Below are positions 45,196 through 52,676 of a stretch of 64,000 nucleotides of DNA, one piece after another. The position numbers were made by a program, and so were the translations under genes. The DNA is taken from the NCBI GenBank assembly GCA_963748385.1, contig CAVVIQ010000012.1, positions 124,001-188,000 of the forward strand. The letters are read 5' to 3'. Under the pieces are notes generated by a model, which was not told the origin of the DNA, did no database searches, and worked only from the letters and a program-made list of their open reading frames with translations. This DNA is from Rhodoblastus sp963748385 (GTDB taxonomy: Bacteria > Pseudomonadota > Alphaproteobacteria > Rhizobiales > Beijerinckiaceae). Numbering within the stretch: the first letter of the stretch is position 1; each line of letters begins with the position of its first letter.

Positions 45196-45711
45196 TCAGG
45201 CCGCGTCCTTGTTGGCGTAAGCCCCGAACACGCGCGCCAGCTTGGCCGCAGGCGCGGTCGAGAGCTGCGCGAGTTTGGTCGCCGGGGCCGAGGTAAGGCC
45301 AACCAGCTTGCCGCGCAGTTCGTCGAGGGAGGGCATGGTCGCAAGCGACTTCACGCCGTCCGGGTTCAGGGCGGTCGCGCCCATCGCGCCGCCGAGGATG
45401 ACGAATTTGTCGTAATCCTTGGCGAAAGCGGCCGCGACCTTGGGCGCCGCCACCGGATCGTCCGAAAAGGCGATCAGGGTCGGACCCTTGAGAAGGGCCG
45501 CGATGGAGGCGACGTCCGTGCCTTCGAGGGCGATCTTGGCGAGGCGGTTCTTGGCGACCTGGACGCTCGCGCCAGCTTCACGCGCCTGCTTGCGCAGGGT
45601 CTGAAGCTGCGCGACAGTCAGGCCGGAATAGCGCGCGACCACCACCACGCCCGCCTTCGAGAAGACGTCGTGAAGCGTGGCTACGGCTTCTTTCTTTTCC
45701 GCTCTGTCCAC
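45196..45711 (-). CDS. rplJ: 50S ribosomal protein L10
   Basis: A 171-residue protein, MDRAEKKEAVATLHDVFSKA, with the central VVVARYSGLTVAQLQTLRKQ block and a C-terminal helix (LAQLSTAPAAKLARVFGAYA) that carries the L7/L12 dimers. It starts a long leader (about 600 bases) downstream of the predicted promoter at 46323-46351; in other bacteria L10-L7/L12 represses its own leader, so a regulatory site is expected but was not located. Confidence 0.98.
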   Translation of the reverse strand: MDRAEKKEAVATLHDVFSKAGVVVVARYSGLTVAQLQTLRKQAREAGASVQVAKNRLAKIALEGTDVASIAALLKGPTLIAFSDDPVAAPKVAAAFAKDYDKFVILGGAMGATALNPDGVKSLATMPSLDELRGKLVGLTSAPATKLAQLSTAPAAKLARVFGAYANKDAA

Positions 45712-46322
45712 AGTGCTCTCACTTCAATGGGCGAAGCCACATAGCCCGTCTTGGGCGGGCGTCCTTATCGAACGCCCTATATGGGCCCGCCGGTTGCCGA
45801 CATGCCGCGAAGCGCGAGCCCCACGGCGCCGAAAAGCCTGTCCCCACGAGTGACGCCCGCGAAACGCGCGCCTCTATGGATCAGAGGGTTCAAACCAAAC
45901 CGCCGAAGGCCAAAAGGCCTCCGGAAAAAAGGTCTTTCCCCGTCTATGCTGGCCGCCCCTCCCGCGCTTTGCGCGGTCGTCGGACAATTAAGCCCCCGCC
46001 AGAAAGGCGGAAGCGCCGGCAGTCTCGGACAGGACATGGCCGGGAAAGCCCCACCTCCGCCTTTGACGGCGAAAAGGAGCCCCGGCCCATCCGCCGCCGA
46101 AGCCCGGGAATGAATCCCGGATCCGGCGGAAGCTGAATTTCTGCGAACAAGGCGCGAGGCCAAACCATTCGGTCAATCCGTGAAGCAACAAAGCCACATG
46201 CGATCCGGCCAAACAGCCCGGAGCGCCAAGCAATCCTGTCTCGACACAAATTTTTCCAAAAGGCGCAGACCTGCCGCGACGCCCTATCCGCGATGGCGAC
46301 GAAGACGTCGCCGGGATTGAGG

Positions 46323-46351
46323 GTTCTAAACGCTCTCGCGCTCTCTGCCAA
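46323..46351 (-). promoter_or_regulatory. Predicted promoter for rplJL-rpoBC
   Basis: On the minus strand TTGGCA (46351-46346) and TAGAAC (46328-46323) are separated by exactly 17 bases. It lies downstream of the stem-loops that follow rplA, the usual place for the separate L10 operon promoter. Confidence 0.6.
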
Positions 46352-46381
46352 GAGGGGCGAAAACATTTTTTTCAAATTGTC

Positions 46382-46410
46382 AAGCGGCGCGATCAAAAAT
46401 CGCGCCGCTT
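46382..46410 (-). repeat. Perfect 12-bp stem-loop in the rplA-rplJ spacer
   Basis: Bases 46382-46393 and 46399-46410 are perfectly complementary around a five-base loop. The 20 bases 46391-46410 are repeated exactly at 46477-46496, so the 46382-46393 arm can pair with either copy. Confidence 0.85.
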
Positions 46411-46424
46411 GATGATTGACAATT

Positions 46425-46469
46425 CCCATAACCCGATCCGAAAAGTCTGCGACTTTTCGGGGTTATGGG
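46425..46469 (-). terminator. Long hairpin immediately after rplA
   Basis: The outer 9 bp (46425-46433 with 46461-46469) and inner 10 bp (46438-46447 with 46451-46460) are separated only by a small one-sided bulge; the loop is three bases. It lies about 40 bases past the rplA stop. There is no U-tract, so it may be an RNA processing or attenuation structure rather than a simple terminator. Confidence 0.5.
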
Positions 46470-46510
46470 CCGGCCCGATCAAAAATCGCGCCGCTTTCCG
46501 TCCCCTCAAA

Positions 46511-47209
46511 TCAGTGGTGGGCGATCGCGATCGACGCCGGATCGACCTTCACCCCCGGACCCATGGTCGAGGAAAGGGCGATGCGCTGCAGATAGGTTCC
46601 CTTGGCTCCCGTCGGCTTGGCCTTGACCACCGCCTCGACGAAAGCGGCGATATTTTCCGCCAGCTTCTCCTCGCCGAAGGACGCCTTGCCGACCGAGCCC
46701 TGAACGATGCCCGCCTTTTCGACGCGGAACTCGACAGCGCCGCCCTTGGAGGCCTGAATGGCCGCGGCGACGTCCATGGTCACGGTGCCGACCTTCGGAT
46801 TGGGCATCAGGCCGCGCGGGCCCAGCACCTTGCCGAGACGGCCGACCAGCGGCATCATGTCCGGCGTGGCGATGCAGCGGTCGAAATCGATCGTTCCGCC
46901 CTGGACGGCGGTGACCAGATCTTCCGCGCCGACCACGTCCGCGCCGGCAGCCTTGGCTTCGTCGGCCTTGGTGCCGCGCGCGAAGACCGCGACCCGCAGG
47001 GTGCGGCCGGTGCCGTTCGGCAGGTTGACCACGCCGCGCACCATCTGGTCGGCGTGCTTGGGATCGACGCCGAGATTCATGGCGATTTCGACGGTCTCGT
47101 CGAATTTTGCGCTGGCGCGGTCGCGCACCAGCTTGATGGCCTCATTGACCGGATAGAGCTTGGTGCGCTCGACGCCCTCGCGGGCCTTGACGATTCTCTT
47201 GCCGCTCAT
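46511..47209 (-). CDS. rplA: 50S ribosomal protein L1
   Basis: A 232-residue protein, MSGKRIVKAREGVERTKLYP. The RNA-binding domain I and the inserted domain II (LPNGTGRTLRVAVFARG, GPRGLMPNPKVGTV) are complete. It binds 23S rRNA at the L1 stalk and, in other bacteria, autoregulates the L11 operon. It follows rplK with a four-base gap. ATG 47209 is chosen over a longer frame because it matches the family start. Confidence 0.98.
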   Translation of the reverse strand: MSGKRIVKAREGVERTKLYPVNEAIKLVRDRASAKFDETVEIAMNLGVDPKHADQMVRGVVNLPNGTGRTLRVAVFARGTKADEAKAAGADVVGAEDLVTAVQGGTIDFDRCIATPDMMPLVGRLGKVLGPRGLMPNPKVGTVTMDVAAAIQASKGGAVEFRVEKAGIVQGSVGKASFGEEKLAENIAAFVEAVVKAKPTGAKGTYLQRIALSSTMGPGVKVDPASIAIAHH

Positions 47210-47213
47210 CGTC

Positions 47214-47642
47214 TTACCCCACAACTTCCAGGCCGATGGACTTGGCGGAGCCCTCGATCATGGCCATGGCGGCCTCGACCGTGTGCGAATTCAGATCCGC
47301 CTGTTTCTTTTCCGCGATCTCGCGGATCTGGGCGCGGGTGACCTTGCCGACGAAGCCGCGGCCGGTGGTCTTGGACCCCGACTTGATATTGGCCGCCTTT
47401 TTCAGGAAATAGGCGACCGGCGGCTGCTTCATCTCGAAGGTGAAGCTGCGGTCGGCATAGGCGGTGATGATGACGGGGATCGGCGTCCCCTTCTCCATCT
47501 GCGCCGTCTTGGCGTTGAACGCCTTGCAGAACTCCATGATGTTCAGGCCGCGCTGACCCAGCGCGGGACCGATCGGCGGCGAAGGATTCGCCGAGCCGGC
47601 CGGGACCTGAAGCTTCACGTAACCCGTGATCTTCTTCGCCAT
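47214..47642 (-). CDS. rplK: 50S ribosomal protein L11
   Basis: A 142-residue protein, MAKKITGYVKLQVPAGSANP, with the proline-rich PSPPIGPALGQRGLNIMEFC region that contacts thiostrepton and the GTPase centre, and a C-terminal rRNA-binding domain (FVGKVTRAQIREIAEKK). It is normally directly downstream of nusG, but here about 2.2 kb separate them, so rplKA must use its own promoter within 47643-47871 or read-through from further upstream. Confidence 0.98.
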   Translation of the reverse strand: MAKKITGYVKLQVPAGSANPSPPIGPALGQRGLNIMEFCKAFNAKTAQMEKGTPIPVIITAYADRSFTFEMKQPPVAYFLKKAANIKSGSKTTGRGFVGKVTRAQIREIAEKKQADLNSHTVEAAMAMIEGSAKSIGLEVVG

Positions 47643-47871
47643 ATTGGCTGCTCCCAGAAAAGTTCTCGCCCGCCTGCAAGCATCGAAATGCAAGATGAGC
47701 GAAACGAAAATGCGCGGACGGCGGAAAATTCCGCCCCGCGCGGGTTGCAGGCCGCGGTGCGGTTTTTTGCCCGGCTGGCGACCGGAAAACCTCCCGCGGA
47801 ACGACCTTCATTCGAAGGATGCGGGTCTTTAGCCCCCTTTCCCGCGCTTGGCAAGCTTTTTGGCGGCGAGA

Positions 47872-48261
47872 TCAGACCGGAATGGAGATCGGCTGGCCCT
47901 TTTCGAGAATATAGGTCGAGACGATCCGGGTCGGCTCGGCGCCGATGCAGAACCTGTGCGGACGCCGCGCCGCGATCTGCGCGACGTCGCCCGCCTTCAG
48001 CGCGCGGGGCGCCTCGCCCTCCACCTCCAGCAGGCCGCCGCCCGCGACGATATAGGCGGATTCGATGCCGGGATGGATGTGGCGCGGCACGTCGAAGCCG
48101 GCCGGCGCCTCGGCCGCGACGATCAAGGTCTCGAACGCCTCCGTCGGCCCGTCGATCCGCGCCAGGATTTCATAGCGCAGGCCAGGCCACGCCGCGGCTC
48201 CAGCGCCGCCGGACTCCGCCGGAGCGCAATAAGGGCAGTATGGAAGCAGCCGACGCGTCAA
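47872..48261 (-). CDS. Cupin-domain protein
   Basis: A 129-residue single-domain cupin. Motif 1 reads HIHPGIESAYIVAGGGLLEV (His/His/Glu metal ligands) and motif 2 lies around GDVAQIAARRPHRF (His). The short N-terminus has YCPYC, a possible extra metal site or chance. Enzymatic or ligand-binding role unknown. It lies inside the nusG-rplK gap on the same strand as the ribosomal genes. Confidence 0.75.
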   Translation of the reverse strand: MTRRLLPYCPYCAPAESGGAGAAAWPGLRYEILARIDGPTEAFETLIVAAEAPAGFDVPRHIHPGIESAYIVAGGGLLEVEGEAPRALKAGDVAQIAARRPHRFCIGAEPTRIVSTYILEKGQPISIPV

Positions 48262-48523
48262 GATCGAGCCTCAGAAGCGCGTGTCCATCAGCGCGCCCGT
48301 ATCGCAGCGCGCCGGTCAGTCCGGACTGTTCTAGGCAAATTGTGTCAGGCGCGGCAAGACGCGAGTTGTGGACAATAATCCATGATGCAGGAATTCACGC
48401 GTTTCGCAGGCGCGCGCTCGCCACTCATCCTGCGCATGTCGTCTGGCTTCCGTCGTCGGCGCGCTCCTCGATCGTCGGGGCGATGGGCGGCGGCCTGATT
48501 TTTCAGGGCGTCATCGAGGCGCT

Positions 48524-48814
48524 TCACGATTCCTGCGTGCTTGCGGTCCGTTGACGAACCGCCAGGGCCGGCTCCGAGCGAACATCCGACGCGGCGAATC
48601 CCTCGGGATCGGCGGCGCGCCATTTCGCCCCGGCGACCTGGGCCCAGCGGCTGAGCGCGTCGGCCATCAATTCCGTTTCGGCCTGGCCGGCGAATTGGCC
48701 CGAGCCCGTCAACATCCGCATCTGCAGGACCAGATAATGCGCGGACACCACGGTATCGAGCAGAATGTCGCTGATCGGGAAATTATCGCCGGCGACGGGC
48801 GCATGGTTTTTCAT
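48524..48814 (-). CDS. Small hypothetical protein (96 aa)
   Basis: From ATG 48814 the frame reads MKNHAPVAGDNFPISDILLD, then VVSAHYLVLQMRMLTGSGQF and a helical AETELMADALSRWAQVAGA. AAAGG lies upstream of the ATG. I do not recognise the family. Its promoter region is shared with the divergent Crp/Fnr-type gene at 49011, so it is a plausible target of that regulator. Confidence 0.55.
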   Translation of the reverse strand: MKNHAPVAGDNFPISDILLDTVVSAHYLVLQMRMLTGSGQFAGQAETELMADALSRWAQVAGAKWRAADPEGFAASDVRSEPALAVRQRTASTQES

Positions 48815-48935
48815 GAGCTTTAACCTTTTCCCCTGAAAATGCGACGGCTGCTGACCGCTTGGTCTAATCTGGCGCCGCGCGAGGGCCTGGCCCGGGCGAC
48901 GGGACAACCTTAAGTGGCGCCCCTGCGGGGGAATG

Positions 48936-48958
48936 TCGCGCAAATAACAATTGCGCGA
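48936..48958. promoter_or_regulatory. Perfect 8-bp inverted repeat, candidate operator
   Basis: TCGCGCAA (48936-48943) and TTGCGCGA (48951-48958) are perfect inverted arms around a seven-base AT-rich spacer, in the divergent gap between the 96-residue ORF and the Crp/Fnr-type gene. The form suits a dimeric HTH regulator, though the arms differ from the Crp (TGTGA) and Fnr (TTGAT) consensus half-sites. Confidence 0.6.
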
Positions 48959-49010
48959 ATTTTACGCCGTCTTAATCTTTAGGGTTAACGCCCCGATCTC
49001 AAGCTGAGCA

Positions 49011-49751
49011 ATGAACAACAGAAACATCGATATTCCGGGCATTTTGAAGCGAAACAGGATTTTCGCGACGTTGCCGGAGTCTCAGCTGCGCGAACTGGCG
49101 GGAAAAGCGCGGATCGAGCATTTCACCAAGCGGACCTTACTCGACCTGCGCGGCGAATCGCCGGATCATGTCCGGTACATCGTCAGCGGAAGCATCGAAC
49201 TTGTGCTTTCGACCGCGGAAGGCGGCTATTCGAGCCTGCCGATCTTCGAAGGCCATTGGATGGGGTGGCTCGGCTGTTTCGGCGCCGAGGCGCCCGTCCA
49301 CGACATGTGGAGCTCCAGCAACGCGATCTGCGTCGCCCTGTCCTGCCGCGACGTCAAAAAGATCATCGCCAACAACCCCGACGCCCTGCTTGCGGTGATC
49401 GAGCAGATTGGCGGCTGGACGCGTTTCCTCGTCGGCCTGGTGCTGTCCTTCGCCGCCTTCGGCCCGGAAAAGCGCCTGGCCTACCTTCTGCTGCTCGCCT
49501 CGTCGGAAGCCTGCGCCATCACGCAGGAAGGCCAGCCGACCGCGGTCACCCAGACCCATATCAGCCAGTTCGGCTTCGGATCGCGACAGAAGGTCAGCCG
49601 CCTGTTGCGCGGTCTGGCCGAAAAGGGACTGGTCGAGATGCGCTATGGCGTGGTGGTCATCCCGTCGCGGGCCAGGCTACAGGCCTATGTCGCCGACGAC
49701 TATCTCCGGGCGAGGCTCGCAGCGGCGAGCAAGGCGGAAAGGTCCGCCTGA
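49011..49751 (+). CDS. Crp/Fnr-family transcriptional regulator
   Basis: A 246-residue protein. The cyclic-nucleotide-binding-like beta barrel (about 25-130) includes FTKRTLLDLRGESPDHVRYI and a long dimer helix near GGWTRFLVGLVLSFAAFG. The C-terminal winged helix has VTQTHISQFGFGSRQKVSRL as recognition region. It has no N-terminal cysteine cluster, so it is not an oxygen-sensing FNR; ligand unknown. It is the only plus-strand gene within the nusG-rplK gap and faces the nusG end convergently. A perfect inverted repeat 53 bases upstream may be its own operator. Confidence 0.87.
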   Translation: MNNRNIDIPGILKRNRIFATLPESQLRELAGKARIEHFTKRTLLDLRGESPDHVRYIVSGSIELVLSTAEGGYSSLPIFEGHWMGWLGCFGAEAPVHDMWSSSNAICVALSCRDVKKIIANNPDALLAVIEQIGGWTRFLVGLVLSFAAFGPEKRLAYLLLLASSEACAITQEGQPTAVTQTHISQFGFGSRQKVSRLLRGLAEKGLVEMRYGVVVIPSRARLQAYVADDYLRARLAAASKAERSA

Positions 49752-49827
49752 GCGAAGCGCGCGTCGCCGCCGTCATCGCGCCAAGCGGAAAGGCGGGGCG
49801 AGCGCGACCCCGCGTGAGAAATGCGGG

Positions 49828-50361
49828 TCACCCGAGTTTGTCCACCTGACCATATTCCAGCTCGACCGGCGTGGCGCGGCCGAAGATCGAGACCGCGACC
49901 TTGACCCGCGAGCGGCCCTCGTCGACCTCTTCGACCAGGCCTTCGAAAGTGGCGAAGGGGCCGTCGTTGACCCGCACCTTTTCGCCGACCTCGAAGGAAA
50001 TCGTGGTTTTGGGGCGGTCGACGCCCTCCGCGACCTGGCCTTTGATGCGGTCTGCCTCATGCTCGGGGATCGGCATCGGCTTGTTGTCGGAGCCGAGGAA
50101 TCCGGTGACCTTGGGCGTGTTCTTGATGAGATGGTACACGTCGTCGCTGAGGTCGCATTTCACCAGCACATAGCCGGGGAAGAACTTGCGCTCGGAATTG
50201 AACTTGCGGCCGCGCCGCACCTCGACGACCTGTTCCGTCGGAACCAGGATCTCGTCGAATTTGTCGCTCAGTCCGCGCTGGGCCGCGCCATCCTTGATCG
50301 CTTCGGCGACCTTCTTCTCGAAATTGGAATAGGCGTGGACGATGTACCAGCGTTTGGTCAT
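49828..50361 (-). CDS. nusG: Transcription antitermination factor NusG
   Basis: A 177-residue NusG: the NGN domain starts MTKRWYIVHAYSNFEKKVAE and contains RKFFPGYVLVKCDLSDDVYH; the C-terminal KOW domain starts near FEVGEKVRVNDGPFATFEG. It couples RNA polymerase to Rho and ribosomes. It follows secE by 41 bases. The usual downstream neighbour rplK is displaced by an insertion-like block with a convergent regulator gene. Confidence 0.98.
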   Translation of the reverse strand: MTKRWYIVHAYSNFEKKVAEAIKDGAAQRGLSDKFDEILVPTEQVVEVRRGRKFNSERKFFPGYVLVKCDLSDDVYHLIKNTPKVTGFLGSDNKPMPIPEHEADRIKGQVAEGVDRPKTTISFEVGEKVRVNDGPFATFEGLVEEVDEGRSRVKVAVSIFGRATPVELEYGQVDKLG

Positions 50362-50402
50362 GGTTTTATCCGGGAATGGCGAAGTCTGGACGGTTCGGGC
50401 CG

Positions 50403-50594
50403 TCAGCGGCCGAGGCTGAGGATGAAGCCGACGACGAGACGGATGATCTCATCGACCGAAAGGAAGAACAGCGCGGTCATGAACACCATCAGGATGACGA
50501 CGCCGGTCGTGATCAAGGTTTCACGGCGGGTGGGCCAGGTCACCTTTCTGGCCTCGGCGCGCACGTCCTGCAGGAAATTGAACGGATTGGCCAT
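50403..50594 (-). CDS. secE: Preprotein translocase subunit SecE
   Basis: A 63-residue protein, MANPFNFLQDVRAEARKVTW, with the conserved amphipathic EARKVTWPTRRETL helix and a single membrane helix (VVILMVFMTALFFLSVDEII). It stabilises SecY. It is first of the secE-nusG pair, about 100 bases from a well-formed promoter. Confidence 0.97.
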   Translation of the reverse strand: MANPFNFLQDVRAEARKVTWPTRRETLITTGVVILMVFMTALFFLSVDEIIRLVVGFILSLGR

Positions 50595-50698
50595 GATCGT
50601 CCCGTTTCGGCCGCGCGCCAGCCATGATCGAACGGCAGGCGGACGGGTTGCGAAAAGAAAGGCGGCGCGGGACCTTTCGGCCGCGCGCCACGCGGCTC

Positions 50699-50727
50699 CT
50701 TATATCGAAGGCGCGCGCTCGCGCCAA
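50699..50727 (-). promoter_or_regulatory. Predicted promoter for secE-nusG
   Basis: On the minus strand TTGGCG (50727-50722) and TATAAG (50704-50699) are separated by 17 bases, close to the sigma70 consensus and about 105 bases before the secE start. No tRNA-Trp gene, the frequent upstream neighbour of secE, is present. Confidence 0.7.
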
Positions 50728-50744
50728 GTTTTTTCTTGACAGCG

Positions 50745-51488
50745 CTAATCGCGCCCGCGCGCGCGGCGGCGCGCCCACTGATTGAGGCCCTCGACCATCA
50801 GCGAGAAGCCGACCGCCGAATAGATGAAGCCCTTCGGGATGTCGTAGCCGGCGCCGTCGGCGACCAGGGTCACGCCGATCAGCAGCAGGAAAGCCAGCGC
50901 CAGCATTTTCACCGTCGGGTTTTCCCGGATGAACCGGCCGACCGGGCCGGCGGCGAAGATCATCAGGCCGACCGCGATCACCACCGCCGCCGCCATGACC
51001 GCGAATTCCTCGGCCATGCCGATCGCCGTCAGCACGCTGTCGAGCGAAAAGACGATGTCCAGCACGGCGATCTGGAAAATCGCCTTCCAGAAGCTCTTGC
51101 CATTCGTGCGGCTCCCATCCGCGACCTCGGGGTCGATTTCCTCGTGGATTTCCAGCGTGCCCTTATAGAGCAGGAACAGGCCGCCCGAGACCAGGACGAG
51201 GTCGCGCGCCGAAACGGCATGGCCGACGACCGAGAAGATCGGCGTGGTGAGACGGGTGAGCCAGACCACGCCAGCCAGCAGCGCGAGGCGGAAAACCACC
51301 GCCATGCCGAGCCCGAGACGGCTCGCCTTCACGGCGCGATCGGGCGGCAGCCCCTGGGTGGCGAGCGCCACGAAAACCAGATTGTCGACGCCGAGGACGA
51401 TTTCCAGCGCCGTCAGGGTCAGCAGGCTGGCCCAGGCGTCGGGGCGGGCAAAGACGTCCGGACGGGCGAACAGGGCGAGAGTGTCCAA
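50745..51488 (-). CDS. TerC-family membrane protein
   Basis: A 247-residue protein with seven or so membrane segments. The TerC signature acidic residues are in LEIVLGVDNLVFVAL (helix 1) and DIVFSLDSVLTAIG (mid-protein), with the cytosolic HEEIDPEVADGS loop between. TerC relatives export manganese and help load metalloproteins; tellurite resistance is the historical name. It is separated from secE only by that gene's promoter region. Confidence 0.88.
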   Translation of the reverse strand: MDTLALFARPDVFARPDAWASLLTLTALEIVLGVDNLVFVALATQGLPPDRAVKASRLGLGMAVVFRLALLAGVVWLTRLTTPIFSVVGHAVSARDLVLVSGGLFLLYKGTLEIHEEIDPEVADGSRTNGKSFWKAIFQIAVLDIVFSLDSVLTAIGMAEEFAVMAAAVVIAVGLMIFAAGPVGRFIRENPTVKMLALAFLLLIGVTLVADGAGYDIPKGFIYSAVGFSLMVEGLNQWARRRARGRD

Positions 51489-51525
51489 GAATCTTCCTTG
51501 AATCGCGAGGGGACGAACAAGGCGT

Positions 51526-51816
51526 TCAGCGCCGATTTCCGGGCAATTGCGGTCCGCGTTCGATCAGGTCGGCGAAGGCCTCCTCGAAATTCTCGCCGCG
51601 CAGGGCGGCGGCGAGGCCGTCGAGCGCCTTGTCGAGTTGCGCCGCCTCGGTCTCGTCGAGAACCCTGATCGCCGAATCGATATGGACCAGAACCTTGGCT
51701 CCAGCTTCCTGCGGCCCGACGAGAAGCAACGACACCCGCCGCCTCTCGTCGCCGCGCGCGCAGAGAGCCGAAAATTCGCCGCCTTCGACGATGGTCATAG
51801 GAATCCCCAGGCACAT
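51526..51816 (-). CDS. hupF: HupF/HypC-type hydrogenase assembly chaperone
   Basis: A 96-residue protein starting MCLGIPM; Cys2 is the iron-carrier cysteine of the HypC/HupF/HybG family. The internal VLVHIDSAIRVLDETEAAQL fits, and the C-terminal extension FADLIERGPQLP is typical of HupF rather than the shorter HypC. HupF protects and matures the large subunit of uptake [NiFe]-hydrogenase. No structural or other hyp/hup gene is in the window, so it is an orphan here unless the hydrogenase locus lies elsewhere. Confidence 0.85.
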   Translation of the reverse strand: MCLGIPMTIVEGGEFSALCARGDERRRVSLLLVGPQEAGAKVLVHIDSAIRVLDETEAAQLDKALDGLAAALRGENFEEAFADLIERGPQLPGNRR

Positions 51817-51909
51817 GGCGGTATTCGTTCCAGCTCGTCGTGCGTCGCCCCGTCCGGGCGCAACATGGCAGAAGGCGAAACGGCCGGCAAGGTCCGCGCG
51901 GCAGGCGCC

Positions 51910-52647
51910 TCAGGGCGCGCGCGCGCGTCCCGGCGAACCGCCCCGGCCGTTCGCGCTCGTGGTGAAACTGGCGAAAAGCACCGCGAGAATTCCGCACAGA
52001 AAGATGCCGTCGAAGGCGCCGGCGCCGCCGATCGAGGCCACCGACGCGCCAAGGCCCGCCAATTTCCCGAGATTCAACAGATCGGCGCCGATCAGCACGC
52101 CCAGGCTCCCGGCGATATAGGCCAGCGGCGCGGCCTGGCGGGGCGACATCACGAAGGCGACCAGAGCGGTCACGGCGGCAGGCGCGAAAATTGGAATGAC
52201 GATCCCGAAGCCGGGAACCGGTTTGGCGACAATGTGGCAGAAGGCCGCGACAATGGCGGTCGCGATCGCCCCCTTCGTCCACAGCCGGTGCAACCCGAGA
52301 AGATAGACCGACATGAAGCCGGGGATGACGGCGCCGCCGACATTGACCGCGATGATCGTTCCCGGCCCGACCATCAGGGGCACGATATAGCGCACGCCAT
52401 AGAAACTGATCTCCTCCCCCGCCAGAATATGCCGACCGGGCAGTTCGCCCACGGCTATGTTGAAATAACTTCCCACCAGGGAGCCGATCAGCAGCAGATA
52501 GGCGGCGCCGGCGCTGACGCCGAGGCGGGTATAGGCATATTTCAGCACCCCGACCTGAAGCAGGACGACCAAAAAGGCGAAGACCAGCAAGAGCAGCGCG
52601 AAAAAGGGCAGCGCGAGGGGAAGGTAAAATAATTCGCTGTGAGTCAT
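51910..52647 (-). CDS. DUF1614 integral membrane protein
   Basis: A 245-residue protein with about seven membrane segments starting MTHSELFYLPLALPFFALLL. FNIAVGELPGRHILAGEEI, VGPGTIIAVNVGGAVIPGFM and the C-terminal IGGAGAFDGIFLCGILAVL are the conserved parts of DUF1614 as I recall it. Function unknown. It lies between an exported chorismate-lyase-like gene and hupF, all on the minus strand with short gaps. Confidence 0.75.
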   Translation of the reverse strand: MTHSELFYLPLALPFFALLLLVFAFLVVLLQVGVLKYAYTRLGVSAGAAYLLLIGSLVGSYFNIAVGELPGRHILAGEEISFYGVRYIVPLMVGPGTIIAVNVGGAVIPGFMSVYLLGLHRLWTKGAIATAIVAAFCHIVAKPVPGFGIVIPIFAPAAVTALVAFVMSPRQAAPLAYIAGSLGVLIGADLLNLGKLAGLGASVASIGGAGAFDGIFLCGILAVLFASFTTSANGRGGSPGRARAP

Positions 52648-52676
52648 GACGGCGTTCCCACGGGGGGCGAAAAAAC

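Larger units (their letters stand above)
45712..46510. other. rplA-rplJ spacer and rplJ leader
   Basis: This 799-base spacer is unusually long for the locus. Its rplA-proximal end holds two strong stems and a 20-base direct repeat (46382-46496), followed by a good promoter (46323-46351). The remaining roughly 600 bases form the presumed rplJ leader, with no convincing ORF; short frames there are compositionally shadow-like. Confidence 0.6.

Noticed and set aside
46355..46383. Second promoter using the TTGACA at 46383-46378
   Set aside because: The correctly spaced -10 position is GC-rich and unlike TATAAT; the TTGGCA/TAGAAC pair is better.
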